DNA of 60,952 nt from CAZCAQ01 sp964540135 (GCA_964540135.1 CAZILK010000004.1:1-60952), one strand, 5' to 3'. Counted from the stretch's first letter, positions 17,477 to 25,182 are shown. Made by a program: numbers and translations. The notes: a model not told the origin generated them from the sequence alone.

Positions 17477-18652
17477 ATGACAGATTATATAAGAAATAAG
17501 CCGCATGTAAACGTTGGTACCATGGGACACGTAGACCACGGTAAAACAACACTTACATCCGCAATTCTAAGTGTCCTTGCAGCCAAAGGTTTTGCAAAGC
17601 CACTTGGCGTTGATGGTATTGATAAGGCTCCTGAAGAAAAAGCCCGTGGAATTACCATTAACATTACTCACGTAGAGTACGAAACAGAATCAAGGCACTA
17701 CGCTCACGTAGATATGCCAGGTCACCGTGATTATATTAAAAACATGATCACAGGTGCTGCACAAACAGATGGGGTTATCCTTGTTGTTGCAGCAACCGAT
17801 GGACCTATGCCACAAACAAGAGAGCACTTGCTTCTTGCTAAGCAGGTTAACGTACCAAGTGTTATCGTGTTTTTAAACAAATGCGACTTGGTAGCCGATC
17901 CCGAGCTTCTTGATCTTGTTGAAATGGAAGTACGTGAACTTCTTAAGAAGTACGGCTTTGATGAGAATGCTCCAATTATTAGAGGTTCAGCAACAAAAGC
18001 ACTAGAAGGCGACCCTGCGAATGTTAAGGCTATCGAAGACTTAGTTAAAGCAATCGATGACTACATTCCGACACCAACAAGAGATACCGATAAGCCATTC
18101 TTGATGCCTATTGAAGACGTTTTCTCTATCAAAGGTAGAGGAACAGTCGCGACCGGTAAAATTGAGAGAGGTAAGATCGTTGTTAACTCTGAAGTTGAAA
18201 TCGTTGGTATAAAAGACACCAAAAAAACAGTTGTAACAGGAGTTGAGGCGTTTAAAAAACAAATGCAAGAAGCACTTGCAGGTGATAACGTTGGACTTTT
18301 GCTTCGTGGTGTTGACCGTGAAGAAATTGAAAGAGGACAGGTACTAGCTGTTCCTGGAAGTGTTAAGCCAAAAACAGAGTTTGAGGCAGAAGCATACATC
18401 TTAACAAAAGAAGAGGGTGGTCGTGAAAAACCATTCTTTACCGGTTACAGACCTCAGTTCTACATCAGAACAACAGATGTAACAGGAGAAATAGCTCTTC
18501 CTGAAGGTGTTGAGATGGTCATGCCAGGAGATAACCTTAAATTTAGAGTTAAATTAATTAGCCCAATTGCACTTGAAGATGGTGTAAGGTTCGCAATAAG
18601 AGAAGGCGGACTTACAGTTGGGGCAGGAGTTGCAACCAAGATTCTTGGTTAA
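17477..18652 (+). CDS. tuf: Elongation factor Tu
   Basis: EF-Tu brings aminoacyl-tRNA to the A site. G1 is GHVDHGKTTLT, switch I is EEKARGITIN, G3 is DMPGHRDY, G4 is NKCD, and domains II and III follow to a normal C-terminus (391 residues). G3 is odd: most bacteria have DCPGHADY, so Cys is replaced by Met and Ala by Arg. GHRD is the form found in archaeal and eukaryotic EF-1A, though the rest is clearly bacterial EF-Tu. It has its own promoter after fusA and a GAAAGG ribosome-binding site 12 bases before the ATG. Confidence 0.97.
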   Translation: MTDYIRNKPHVNVGTMGHVDHGKTTLTSAILSVLAAKGFAKPLGVDGIDKAPEEKARGITINITHVEYETESRHYAHVDMPGHRDYIKNMITGAAQTDGVILVVAATDGPMPQTREHLLLAKQVNVPSVIVFLNKCDLVADPELLDLVEMEVRELLKKYGFDENAPIIRGSATKALEGDPANVKAIEDLVKAIDDYIPTPTRDTDKPFLMPIEDVFSIKGRGTVATGKIERGKIVVNSEVEIVGIKDTKKTVVTGVEAFKKQMQEALAGDNVGLLLRGVDREEIERGQVLAVPGSVKPKTEFEAEAYILTKEEGGREKPFFTGYRPQFYIRTTDVTGEIALPEGVEMVMPGDNLKFRVKLISPIALEDGVRFAIREGGLTVGAGVATKILG

Positions 18653-18665
18653 AGGAAAAACGTAT

Positions 18666-18977
18666 ATGGCAGGTCAATCAAAAATCAGAATTAAACTAAA
18701 AGGATACGACAATAGAGTTGTTGACCTTAGTACAAACAAAATCGTAGATACGGCAATTAGGACTGGGGCTAAGGTTATTGGCCCCATTCCTTTGCCAACA
18801 AAGCTTGAAAAATATACGGTCATTCGCGGACCGCATATTGATAAGAGGTCAAGAGAGCAGTTTGAGCTCAGAACTCACAAAAGATTACTTGAGATTGTTG
18901 GCCCAACGGCTGCAACAATTGATAATCTTTCCAATCTTGACTTACCGGCAGGGGTAGATGTATCCATTAAGATGTAA
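18666..18977 (+). CDS. rpsJ: 30S ribosomal protein S10
   Basis: S10 is a 30S head protein and in many bacteria also a NusB partner in antitermination. The 103-residue product has KIRIKLKGYDNRVVD at the start and the loop sequence IRGPHIDKRSREQFELRTHKR in the middle, closing with LPAGVDVSIK. I chose ATG 18666, preceded by AAAGGA, over an upstream in-frame ATG inside tuf. It is 13 bases after tuf and is probably co-transcribed with it. It is separated from rplC by a 128-base regulatory gap, unlike the usual tight S10 operon. Confidence 0.97.
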   Translation: MAGQSKIRIKLKGYDNRVVDLSTNKIVDTAIRTGAKVIGPIPLPTKLEKYTVIRGPHIDKRSREQFELRTHKRLLEIVGPTAATIDNLSNLDLPAGVDVSIKM

Positions 18978-18993
18978 CTACTTGGTAAAACTA

Positions 18994-19022
18994 TTGGATT
19001 TAAGCTAAATAACTGCTAAAAT
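18994..19022 (+). promoter_or_regulatory. Internal promoter in front of rplC
   Basis: TTGGAT (18994-18999), a 17-base spacer and TAAAAT (19017-19022), preceded by TGC, so the -10 is extended. Transcription would start near 19029, giving a leader of about 77 bases ahead of rplC. Confidence 0.7.
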
Positions 19023-19063
19023 GCGACTTGTGTTAAACAAAAAAACATAGCACTAACAAGTTC

Positions 19064-19100
19064 AGGGAAGCTCGGATCAGCGCCCTAGGGCGCTTTTTTT
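19064..19100 (+). terminator. Terminator/antiterminator in the rplC leader
   Basis: AGCGCCCTAGGGCGCT (19079-19094) is a perfect 16-base palindrome followed by seven or more T, a textbook intrinsic terminator only 5 bases before the rplC ATG. Upstream, AGGG (19064-19067) and GCT (19070-19072) can pair with AGC (19079-19081) and CCCT (19083-19086), which are the left arm of the terminator, so a competing antiterminator is possible. Because genes downstream include rplD (L4), feedback by L4 or another ribosomal protein is a reasonable inference; the ligand is not shown. Confidence 0.75.
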
Positions 19101-19105
19101 GTACA

Positions 19106-19537
19106 ATGGAAAAACTATTATTAAAAGGAAAAAAACTACAGATGAGCCAAGTCTTTACAGCGGAAGGTAAGTGTTTACCTGTTACTGTTGTTAGGATGGA
19201 GGCCGATTTTACTGATGAGCTTTTAGACAAAGCAGTCCAGATTGTTGGTACATCAAAAGGTAAAGGGTTTACCGGTGTTATGAAAAGATGGGGTTTTGCA
19301 GGACTTCAAGCAACAAGAGGTCAGTCAAATACACCAAGATCAGCAGGTTCGATAGGTGCGCAAACACCTGGCCGTGTTTATAAAGGCAAGAAAATGGCAG
19401 GACACAAGGGGAACGTTCGCATTACTATTAAAGGTTCTAAGATAGTTCAGCTTAATACTGATACAAAAGAGATAATGGTTTTTGGTCCAGTACCAGGAGC
19501 TCGTAACTCAAATGTAGTTTTAAAGGTAGGAGCTTAA
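19106..19537 (+). CDS. rplC: 50S ribosomal protein L3, internally shortened
   Basis: L3 reaches towards the peptidyl-transferase centre. The 143-residue product keeps the N-terminal strand ending QMSQVFTAEGKCLPVTVV and the core VGTSKGKGFTGVMKRWGF through GRVYKGKKMAGHKGN. Between them only about 14 residues remain where E. coli (209 aa) has roughly 80, so about 65 residues of the outer beta-barrel region are missing. The frame is intact and the flanks align well, so this is a genuine compact form and not a frameshift. Translation starts right after the leader terminator; no Shine-Dalgarno sequence is clear. Confidence 0.95.
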   Translation: MEKLLLKGKKLQMSQVFTAEGKCLPVTVVRMEADFTDELLDKAVQIVGTSKGKGFTGVMKRWGFAGLQATRGQSNTPRSAGSIGAQTPGRVYKGKKMAGHKGNVRITIKGSKIVQLNTDTKEIMVFGPVPGARNSNVVLKVGA

Positions 19538-19538
19538 T

Positions 19539-20168
19539 ATGGAATTAAAAGTACTAGATATTACAGGTAAAGAACAAAAAACAATCAAGGCTGATGATAA
19601 GGTTTTTGGTGCCAAGGTTAATCAACCACTACTTGCTCAGTATATTAGAGTATTTTTAGCCAATGCAAGACAAGGTACTGCCAGTACAAAAACAAGAGGT
19701 GAGGTATCCGGTAGCGGACATAAACCATGGAAGCAAAAAGGAACAGGGCGTGCTAGGCACGGGTCTATTAGAAGCCCTATCTGGCCTGGAGGAGGCGTGT
19801 CACACGGTCCTAAACCAAAAAGCTGGAGTTTAGCTATGCCAAAGAAGATGAAGAGGCTCGCAATGATCTCAGCGCTATCTTTTAAAGGCACAAGTAATAA
19901 GATTACAATTCTTGACTCCTTAACTCTATCAGCCCCTAAAACAAGCCAAATGGATTCCCTGTTAAAAACACTTAATAGTGACGGGAAATCAACACTTTTT
20001 ATACTAAATACAAATGATTTAAATGTCAGGAAAAGCATCACTAACATTGCAAACGCAACAACAGCCCTTGTTCAGAATGTTAATCCTTATGAAGTAACAA
20101 AAGCTAAGAATATAATTATTGAACAAGCAGCAGTTGATTATTTGAATGATAAATACAAAACATTATGA
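19539..20168 (+). CDS. rplD: 50S ribosomal protein L4
   Basis: L4 lines the exit tunnel with its long loop and represses the S10 operon in several bacteria. The 209-residue product has the loop signature around residues 48-90 (STKTRGEVSGSGHKPWKQKG, then TGRARHGSIRSP) and the C-terminal globular part with NPYEVTKAKNIII. Length is typical. It starts one base after rplC and overlaps rplW by 4 bases (ATGA), so the genes are translationally coupled. It is the prime suspect for binding the leader terminator region upstream of rplC. Confidence 0.96.
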   Translation: MELKVLDITGKEQKTIKADDKVFGAKVNQPLLAQYIRVFLANARQGTASTKTRGEVSGSGHKPWKQKGTGRARHGSIRSPIWPGGGVSHGPKPKSWSLAMPKKMKRLAMISALSFKGTSNKITILDSLTLSAPKTSQMDSLLKTLNSDGKSTLFILNTNDLNVRKSITNIANATTALVQNVNPYEVTKAKNIIIEQAAVDYLNDKYKTL

Positions 20169-20446
20169 AACTGACTAGCGTAATTTACAGCTTAATAGAA
20201 ACAGAAAAGACCGAGGGGTTAAAAGCATCGCAAAATGTCTATGCTCTAAAAGTTACAAATAAAGCAAGTAAAGATGCAATCGAGAAATCTCTTAAAGACG
20301 CATTCAAAGTTGATTGTGTTTGGGTAAAAACAATGATTATGCCTGGTAAAAAAAGACGACTAAGTAAAACTGCTCGCTTTGTTACAACAGCTAGCTGGAA
20401 AAAAGCATTAGTTAAACTTAAGACAGGACAAAAACTAGAACTATGA
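20165..20446 (+). CDS. rplW: 50S ribosomal protein L23
   Basis: L23 sits at the tunnel exit and docks trigger factor and SRP. The 93-residue product has the family layout: IETEKTEGL near the start, VYALKVTNKASKDAIEKSL, and the extended loop PGKKRRLSKTARFV that enters the tunnel. It overlaps rplD by 4 bases and rplB by 4 bases. Length is typical of the family. No oddity was noted apart from a relatively basic loop. Confidence 0.95.
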   Translation: MKLTSVIYSLIETEKTEGLKASQNVYALKVTNKASKDAIEKSLKDAFKVDCVWVKTMIMPGKKRRLSKTARFVTTASWKKALVKLKTGQKLEL

Positions 20447-21270
20447 TAAAAAAATATAGACCGGTTACACCGGGAACAAGACACAGAAAAGTACTTGTCC
20501 ATAAAGAGGTTACTGTTTCAAAGCCTCACAAAGCACTTATTGAGAGCTCAAAAGGCACTGTTGGCAGAAATCACGGTAGAATCTCAAGCAGGCATCGAGA
20601 ACAAGGTCATAAAAAGGCTTACAGAATAATTGATTTTAAAAGAGGTAAACACGATATAGTGGCCTCGGTTGCAACTATTGAGTATGATCCAAACAGAGGG
20701 CCAAATATTGCTCTTTTACATTACGCTGATGGCGAAAAAAGCTATATCTTAGCTCCAGAAGGCATTAAGGTTGGTTCAAAGCTCGTAGCTGGTGAAAAAG
20801 TTGAAGTTGCGGTTGGCAATGCCCTGCCTCTTCAAAATATCCCACTTGGTGTTTCTGTACACAATATAGAAATAAACCCGGGTCATGGCGGTCAAATGGC
20901 AAGAGGAGCTGGTAATTCAGCATTAATAATGGCAAAAGAAGGTAACTATGTTTCGTTAAAACTCCCCAGTGGAGAGGTTAAAAAAGTTCACGGTAGGTGC
21001 TATGCTACTATCGGTGTTCTTGGTAACATGGATGCTCGCCTTGTTGTTCTTGGTAAAGCTGGAATCAATAAACATCTTGGAAACAGACCTCATGTTCGTG
21101 GAGTTGCAATGGCAAACCCAGCAAAACACCCACATGCAGGGTCATATAATGATAAGGGAGTTGGTATGAAGTTTCCTAAATCCCCATGGGGTTGGAATAC
21201 TAGAGGTAAAAAGACACGAAGCAGATCACATACTAATAAGTTTTTGGTTAAAGACAGAAGGAAGAAGTAA
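20443..21270 (+). CDS. rplB: 50S ribosomal protein L2
   Basis: L2 is a core 50S protein near the peptidyl-transferase centre and the B7b bridge. The 275-residue product has normal domain order: N-terminal arm, RNA-binding OB/SH3 part with HRKVLVHKE, and the C-terminal region. The conserved motif near residue 225 reads MANPAKHPHAGSYN where bacteria normally have MNPVDHPHGGGEG. The HPH is retained but the GGGEG run and the preceding residues are changed. The frame is unbroken and the surroundings (GVGMKFPKSPWG) align. It overlaps rplW by 4 bases. Confidence 0.97.
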   Translation: MIKKYRPVTPGTRHRKVLVHKEVTVSKPHKALIESSKGTVGRNHGRISSRHREQGHKKAYRIIDFKRGKHDIVASVATIEYDPNRGPNIALLHYADGEKSYILAPEGIKVGSKLVAGEKVEVAVGNALPLQNIPLGVSVHNIEINPGHGGQMARGAGNSALIMAKEGNYVSLKLPSGEVKKVHGRCYATIGVLGNMDARLVVLGKAGINKHLGNRPHVRGVAMANPAKHPHAGSYNDKGVGMKFPKSPWGWNTRGKKTRSRSHTNKFLVKDRRKK

Positions 21271-21285
21271 TTTCTTTAAACTAAC

Positions 21286-21555
21286 ATGACTAGATCAGTA
21301 AAAAAAGGACCATATGTAGACGAAAAGCTTATGATCAAGGTAGGTAAAATGCTAGGTGAAGGCACTAAAAAAGCAATTAAGACTTGGGCACGTGCTTCAA
21401 CTATTACGCCTGAGATGGTAGGCTTAACATTCGAGGTTCATAACGGGAAAGATTTTTTGCAAGTTTATGTAACAGAAGCAATGGTTGGGCATAAACTTGG
21501 AGAGTTTTCTCCAACCAGAAAGTTTAGAGGGCATTCCTCAAAGAAACTAAAATAA
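21286..21555 (+). CDS. rpsS: 30S ribosomal protein S19
   Basis: S19 is part of the 30S head and forms a complex with S13. The 89-residue product has MTRSVKKGPYVDEKL at the start, the central KTWARASTITPEMVGLTF and the C-terminal GHKLGEFSPTRKFRGHS. Length and motifs are typical. It follows rplB by 15 bases and precedes rplV by 1 base, in the canonical S10 cluster order. Confidence 0.97.
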   Translation: MTRSVKKGPYVDEKLMIKVGKMLGEGTKKAIKTWARASTITPEMVGLTFEVHNGKDFLQVYVTEAMVGHKLGEFSPTRKFRGHSSKKLK

Positions 21556-21556
21556 A

Positions 21557-21904
21557 ATGAAAAAAGCACTTGTATACAGTTTAACTAAAAATGTAGCAAT
21601 ATCACCTAAAAAGGTGCGTATTGTAATGGATATCGTCAGAGGTAAAAATGTTGCTATCGCGCAGACTATCCTTAAGTTTGATAAAACAAAAGCGTCTAAG
21701 CTTATTTTGAAGACTTTAAACTCAGCAATTGCTAATGCTAAAAACAATCTTGATTTAAAACCTGAGAATCTATACATTGCAGATCTTCAAGCAAATGAAG
21801 GGTTATTTAGAAAAGACGCACGTATTGTTGCAATGGGGAGAATAAACCCGATAATTAAGAGATCAACACACATAAGTGTTGGACTTGCGGAAAGGAACAA
21901 ATAA
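21557..21904 (+). CDS. rplV: 50S ribosomal protein L22
   Basis: L22 lines the exit tunnel with a beta-hairpin. The 115-residue product shows the family opening (KNVAISPKKVRIVMDIVRG), the helical KTLNSAIANAKNN, and the hairpin DARIVAMGRINPIIKRSTHI. Arg/Lys density in the hairpin tip is normal; the erythromycin-relevant tip is slightly shorter than in E. coli. Its last base overlaps the ATG of rpsC (TAATG). Confidence 0.96.
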   Translation: MKKALVYSLTKNVAISPKKVRIVMDIVRGKNVAIAQTILKFDKTKASKLILKTLNSAIANAKNNLDLKPENLYIADLQANEGLFRKDARIVAMGRINPIIKRSTHISVGLAERNK

Positions 21905-22536
21905 TGGGTAATAAGGTTAATCCTGTTGGATTTAGAATCGGAATATCAAAAGACTGGGAATCAAAATGGTATGCAGATAAGAATACCTACGGAACTTATG
22001 CTCTTCAGGATTATAAGATCAGAGAGGTGCTTGAGAAGAGATTTGAACTTGCTGGCCTTCGAAACATTGAGATCCAAAGATCGCTAAACGATATTAGGGT
22101 AACAGTTTACGTTTCAAAGCCAGGTGTTGTTATTGGAAAAGGTGGTTCTATTGTAACTAGCGCTAAAGATGAGCTAGAAAAGATCACAGGATCAAAAGTC
22201 TCAATTTCAGCAGACGCTTTAAAAGTACCTGAAACCGAGGCAAGACTTGTTGGAGACTTCGTAGCCCGTCAACTTAAGCGCAGGAAGCCTTACAGAAGCG
22301 TTGTAAACTCTGCAATAACAGCAGCTCTTGATAAAGGTGCTAAAGGAATCAAAATCAAAGTAGCAGGCGTTCTCGGCGGTCCTATGTCAATTGGTAGATC
22401 AGAATTTTTTACAAAAGGTAGTGTTCCTAATCAGACACTTAGAGCGGATATTGACTATGCTCAAATACATTGTCAGATGATATACGGAACAATTGGTATC
22501 AAGGTTTGGATATATAAAGGCGAGATTAAGCTTTAA
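21904..22536 (+). CDS. rpsC: 30S ribosomal protein S3
   Basis: S3 forms the mRNA entry side and has helicase-like activity on mRNA structure. The 210-residue product begins MGNKVNPVGFRIGI, carries a type-II KH domain with the GKGG motif in VVIGKGGSIV (about residue 78), and ends with the C-terminal domain RRKPYRSVVNSAI to GTIGIKVWIYKGEI. Length is near typical for a short-tailed S3. It overlaps rplV by one base. Confidence 0.97.
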   Translation: MGNKVNPVGFRIGISKDWESKWYADKNTYGTYALQDYKIREVLEKRFELAGLRNIEIQRSLNDIRVTVYVSKPGVVIGKGGSIVTSAKDELEKITGSKVSISADALKVPETEARLVGDFVARQLKRRKPYRSVVNSAITAALDKGAKGIKIKVAGVLGGPMSIGRSEFFTKGSVPNQTLRADIDYAQIHCQMIYGTIGIKVWIYKGEIKL

Positions 22537-22553
22537 ATCAAAGGAAAAATACT

Positions 22554-22964
22554 ATGTTAATGCCAAAAAAAGTAAAATTTAGAAATATGCACAGAGGCAA
22601 CAATAGAGGACTTGCAGTTCGTGGGTCAACTATTTCTTTTGGTTCTTTTGGGCTAAAAGCTGTTGACCGTGGGCTTATTACAACTCGTCAAATAGAGGCT
22701 GCTAGAAAGACAATTTCGCATGCTACAAAAAGAGGCGGAAAGCTTTGGATAAGGATATTCCCTGATAAGCCAATTGCTAAAAAGCCTAACGAAACAAGAA
22801 TGGGTAGTGGTAAATCACCTCTAGACCATTATGCAGCAGTGATAAAACCTGGTAAGATGCTGTTTGAACTTGAAGGTGTTACAGAAAAGCTTGCAAGAGA
22901 AGCTTTTAGAACGGCAGCTCACAAGCTTCCGCTTAAGACTAGATTTATAAAATCAGAGGAGTAA
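22554..22964 (+). CDS. rplP: 50S ribosomal protein L16
   Basis: L16 helps position the A-site tRNA on the 50S. The 136-residue product begins MLMPKKVKFRNMHRG and has FGSFGLKAVDRGLIT, RIFPDKPI and the MGSGKSPLDHYAAVIKPG loop. The usual GKGxP reads GSGKSP. An AAAGGAAAA stretch 10 bases before the ATG could serve as a ribosome-binding site. rpmC begins one base after its stop. Confidence 0.96.
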   Translation: MLMPKKVKFRNMHRGNNRGLAVRGSTISFGSFGLKAVDRGLITTRQIEAARKTISHATKRGGKLWIRIFPDKPIAKKPNETRMGSGKSPLDHYAAVIKPGKMLFELEGVTEKLAREAFRTAAHKLPLKTRFIKSEE

Positions 22965-22965
22965 T

Positions 22966-23133
22966 ATGGCAAAACAAAAAGAACTAAAACTAACAGATCA
23001 TAAAACTAAACTAAACGAGCATTTCGAGGCTGTTAAAGATATTTATAAAAAGAAGCAAAAAGATGTGCATTTAGCACGCAAGATTAGAAAAGATATAGCG
23101 AGACAAAAAACTTTAGAAAGTAAAACTAAATGA
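22966..23133 (+). CDS. rpmC: 50S ribosomal protein L29 (55 aa)
   Basis: A 55-residue frame lies exactly where rpmC belongs, between rplP and rpsQ. It begins MAKQKELKLTDHKTKLNEHF and ends in ARKIRKDIARQKTL plus a short tail; the RKIRKDIARxKT pattern is the L29 signature of the second helix. Two helices are predicted, as in the family. ATG 22966 follows the rplP stop by one base, and the TGA overlaps the rpsQ ATG (ATGA). It is short enough to be missed by length cut-offs. Confidence 0.9.
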   Translation: MAKQKELKLTDHKTKLNEHFEAVKDIYKKKQKDVHLARKIRKDIARQKTLESKTK

Positions 23134-23366
23134 AAAAAATATTAAAAGGAACAGTAATGTCTGACAAAATGCAAAAGAATATTGTTGTAAAAGTAGATAC
23201 CAAGAAGAGGCATCCTATGTACAGCAAGAATGTTTTAACTAGCAAGAATTTTAAAGCTAGAAACACCTTAAATGCTGTTGTTGGACAAGTAGTATTAATT
23301 AAAGAGGCCAAACCTTTCGCAAAAAATGTGAAATGGGAGACTCTTGAGATCGTGAGCGTAAAATAA
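23130..23366 (+). CDS. rpsQ: 30S ribosomal protein S17
   Basis: S17 is an OB-fold protein of the 30S body. The 78-residue product has KGTVMSDKMQKNIVVKVD, the HPMYSK loop and a C-terminal strand WETLEIVSVK. It is slightly short but complete. It overlaps rpmC by 4 bases and is followed by rplN after 1 base. Confidence 0.95.
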   Translation: MKKILKGTVMSDKMQKNIVVKVDTKKRHPMYSKNVLTSKNFKARNTLNAVVGQVVLIKEAKPFAKNVKWETLEIVSVK

Positions 23367-23367
23367 T

Positions 23368-23736
23368 ATGGTACAAGTTGGATCAACGCTCGTTGTAGCG
23401 GACAATTCAGGAGCTAAGGCACTTCAGATTATCGGTATACCCGGTGGATCTAGGGTCAGGTTTGCAAGCCTTGGCGATATCGTAACAGTTGCTGTTCAAG
23501 GAGCTTCATCTACTGGTACCGTAAAAGACCACTCTTTAATGAAAGCAGTCATTGTGAGAACGAAAAAAGAAGTAAGACGCAAAGATGGCAGTTATGTTAG
23601 ATTTGACGATAATGCAGCAGTTGTTATTGATAAAGCAAAAGCAATGATCGGAACACGTGTTTTTGGTCCGGTCGCAAGAGAGATTAGAGACAGAGGTTTT
23701 GTTAAGGTGGTATCTCTTGCAAAGGAAGTTTGGTAA
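23368..23736 (+). CDS. rplN: 50S ribosomal protein L14
   Basis: L14 contacts the 30S subunit through bridge B5/B8. The 122-residue product has MVQVGSTLVVADNSGAKAL, the loop VRTKKEVRRKDGSYVRFDDNA and the end RGFVKVVSLAKEVW. Length is exactly the family norm. It lies in canonical order before rplX. Confidence 0.97.
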   Translation: MVQVGSTLVVADNSGAKALQIIGIPGGSRVRFASLGDIVTVAVQGASSTGTVKDHSLMKAVIVRTKKEVRRKDGSYVRFDDNAAVVIDKAKAMIGTRVFGPVAREIRDRGFVKVVSLAKEVW

Positions 23737-23742
23737 TAGACA

Positions 23743-24054
23743 ATGAAAATAAAAAAAGGCGATAAAATACAAATAATATCAGGTAAAGAAAAAGGCAAGA
23801 CTGGCGAGGTTAAACTTGTTGTTGAAAAGACCGGCAAGATTATTGTTGAAAACATCAATAAAGTTAAAAGACATGTTAAACCAGGTGCTATGTCAAAAGA
23901 AGGCGGTATTATTACTTTTGAAAAACCAGTGCCTGCATCTATTGCTATGGTGTACTGTGAGAAATGTTCCAGACCTGTTCGTGTTGCCTATTCGATTGTT
24001 AAAGATAAGAAGTATAGAGTTTGCACAAGATGCAAGGAAGTTTTGGATAACTAA
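23743..24054 (+). CDS. rplX: 50S ribosomal protein L24, zinc type
   Basis: L24 starts 50S assembly near the tunnel exit. The 103-residue product has the KOW motif KKGDKIQIISGKEKGKTGEV and NKVKRHVKPG. The C-terminal part carries two CxxC pairs, CEKC and CTRC, that can hold a zinc ion, as in Thermus-type L24. It shares one base with rplE (TAATG). Confidence 0.95.
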   Translation: MKIKKGDKIQIISGKEKGKTGEVKLVVEKTGKIIVENINKVKRHVKPGAMSKEGGIITFEKPVPASIAMVYCEKCSRPVRVAYSIVKDKKYRVCTRCKEVLDN

Positions 24055-24596
24055 TGGCGTTGTCAAAGGCATATAAAAACGATATAGTTCCAAAGCTTAT
24101 CAAAGAACTTGGGCTCAAGAATGCAATGCAAGTTCCAAGACTTCAAAAAGTAAGTGTTAATGTTGGAATTGGAAGCTTTAGAGACAATAAAGATGCAGTT
24201 GAGACTTTTACTGCTGAACTTGCAGACATAACCGGTCAAAAACCAGTTAGGAAACAAGCAAGAATCTCAGAAGCTGGCTTTAAAATTAAAAAGGGAGATG
24301 TCGTTGGATTATCTGTTACCCTTAGGGGAGATAAGATGTGGGCGTTTGTTGAGAAATTTATAAACGTTGTTCTCCCACGAGTAAGAGATTTCAGAGGGGT
24401 TAATCCAAACTCATTTGATAAAAATGGTAACTTTTCGGTAGGTATTACTGAACATACTATTTTTCCTGAGATCAACCCAAACGTTGTAAAAGGTATTAGA
24501 AGCTTGCAGGTTACTTTTGTAACAAGTACAAATGATAAGAAAGAAAGTTTGGCACTCCTAACAATGCTTGGAATGCCTTTTAAGAAAGACGAATAA
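24054..24596 (+). CDS. rplE: 50S ribosomal protein L5
   Basis: L5 binds 5S rRNA and forms bridge B1b. The 180-residue product shows QVPRLQKVSVNVGIG, TGQKPVRKQARISEAGFKIKKGD, the RVRDFRGVNPNSFDKNGNFS region and the terminal ALLTMLGMPF. It is typical in length and sequence. rplX overlaps by one base and rpsZ follows after 3 bases. Confidence 0.97.
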   Translation: MALSKAYKNDIVPKLIKELGLKNAMQVPRLQKVSVNVGIGSFRDNKDAVETFTAELADITGQKPVRKQARISEAGFKIKKGDVVGLSVTLRGDKMWAFVEKFINVVLPRVRDFRGVNPNSFDKNGNFSVGITEHTIFPEINPNVVKGIRSLQVTFVTSTNDKKESLALLTMLGMPFKKDE

Positions 24597-24599
24597 ACT

Positions 24600-24785
24600 A
24601 TGGCAAAACAGTCAATGCTGGCAAGGCAGAAAAAAGAACAGAGATTCCCGGTCAGGGCATACAACAGATGTCACATCTGCGGTAGGCCACGTGGTTATAT
24701 GAGAAAATTTGGAATGTGCAGAATTTGTTTTAGAGAGCTTGCGTTAAAGGGGCAGCTACCTGGAATTAAAAAATCCAGCTGGTAA
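24600..24785 (+). CDS. rpsZ: 30S ribosomal protein S14, type Z
   Basis: The 61-residue, zinc-binding short form of S14. Four cysteines occur as CHIC and CRIC in RCHICGRPRGYMRKFGMCRI, followed by CFRELALKGQLPGIKKSSW, which is the family end. The short form is common in Gram-positives and CPR. No long C-minus S14 is present nearby. Confidence 0.96.
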   Translation: MAKQSMLARQKKEQRFPVRAYNRCHICGRPRGYMRKFGMCRICFRELALKGQLPGIKKSSW

Positions 24786-24789
24786 TTAT

Positions 24790-25182
24790 ATGGATCCAAT
24801 AGCAAACATGCTAAGTACAATTAAAAATGCTTCGATGGTAGGCAAACCAAGTATTGTTGTAACCTACAGTAAAGAGAAAGAAAGTATCGCAGAAGTTTTA
24901 AAAAACGGTGGCTTTTTATCTGAGGTAAAAGTATTTAAAGACAAAGAAGCGCCATCTAAGAGTCTGAGACTTGATATTGCTTATGTAGATGGCGTATCAA
25001 AAATAAAAGAAATTAAGAGAGCATCAAAACCAGGAAGAAGAATTTACAAAGGGTATGCCGATATTAGACCAGTTGTTGCTAACCTTGGATTTATGGTTAT
25101 CTCAACATCAAGAGGCGTTATGAACAGTATCGAAGCTAAAAAGAAAAAACTTGGAGGAGAAGTTATCTGCACGATTTATTAA
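24790..25182 (+). CDS. rpsH: 30S ribosomal protein S8
   Basis: S8 binds helix 21 of 16S rRNA and in E. coli represses the spc operon. The 130-residue product starts MDPIANMLSTIKNA and ends with the family signature GVMNSIEAKKKKLGGEVICTIY (closing residues). Length is normal. It lies 4 bases after rpsZ and 4 bases before rplF. Confidence 0.96.
   Translation: MDPIANMLSTIKNASMVGKPSIVVTYSKEKESIAEVLKNGGFLSEVKVFKDKEAPSKSLRLDIAYVDGVSKIKEIKRASKPGRRIYKGYADIRPVVANLGFMVISTSRGVMNSIEAKKKKLGGEVICTIY

Noticed and set aside
19637..20047. 136-residue open frame on the minus strand over rplD
   Set aside because: It is the antisense shadow of L4 with no supporting signals.
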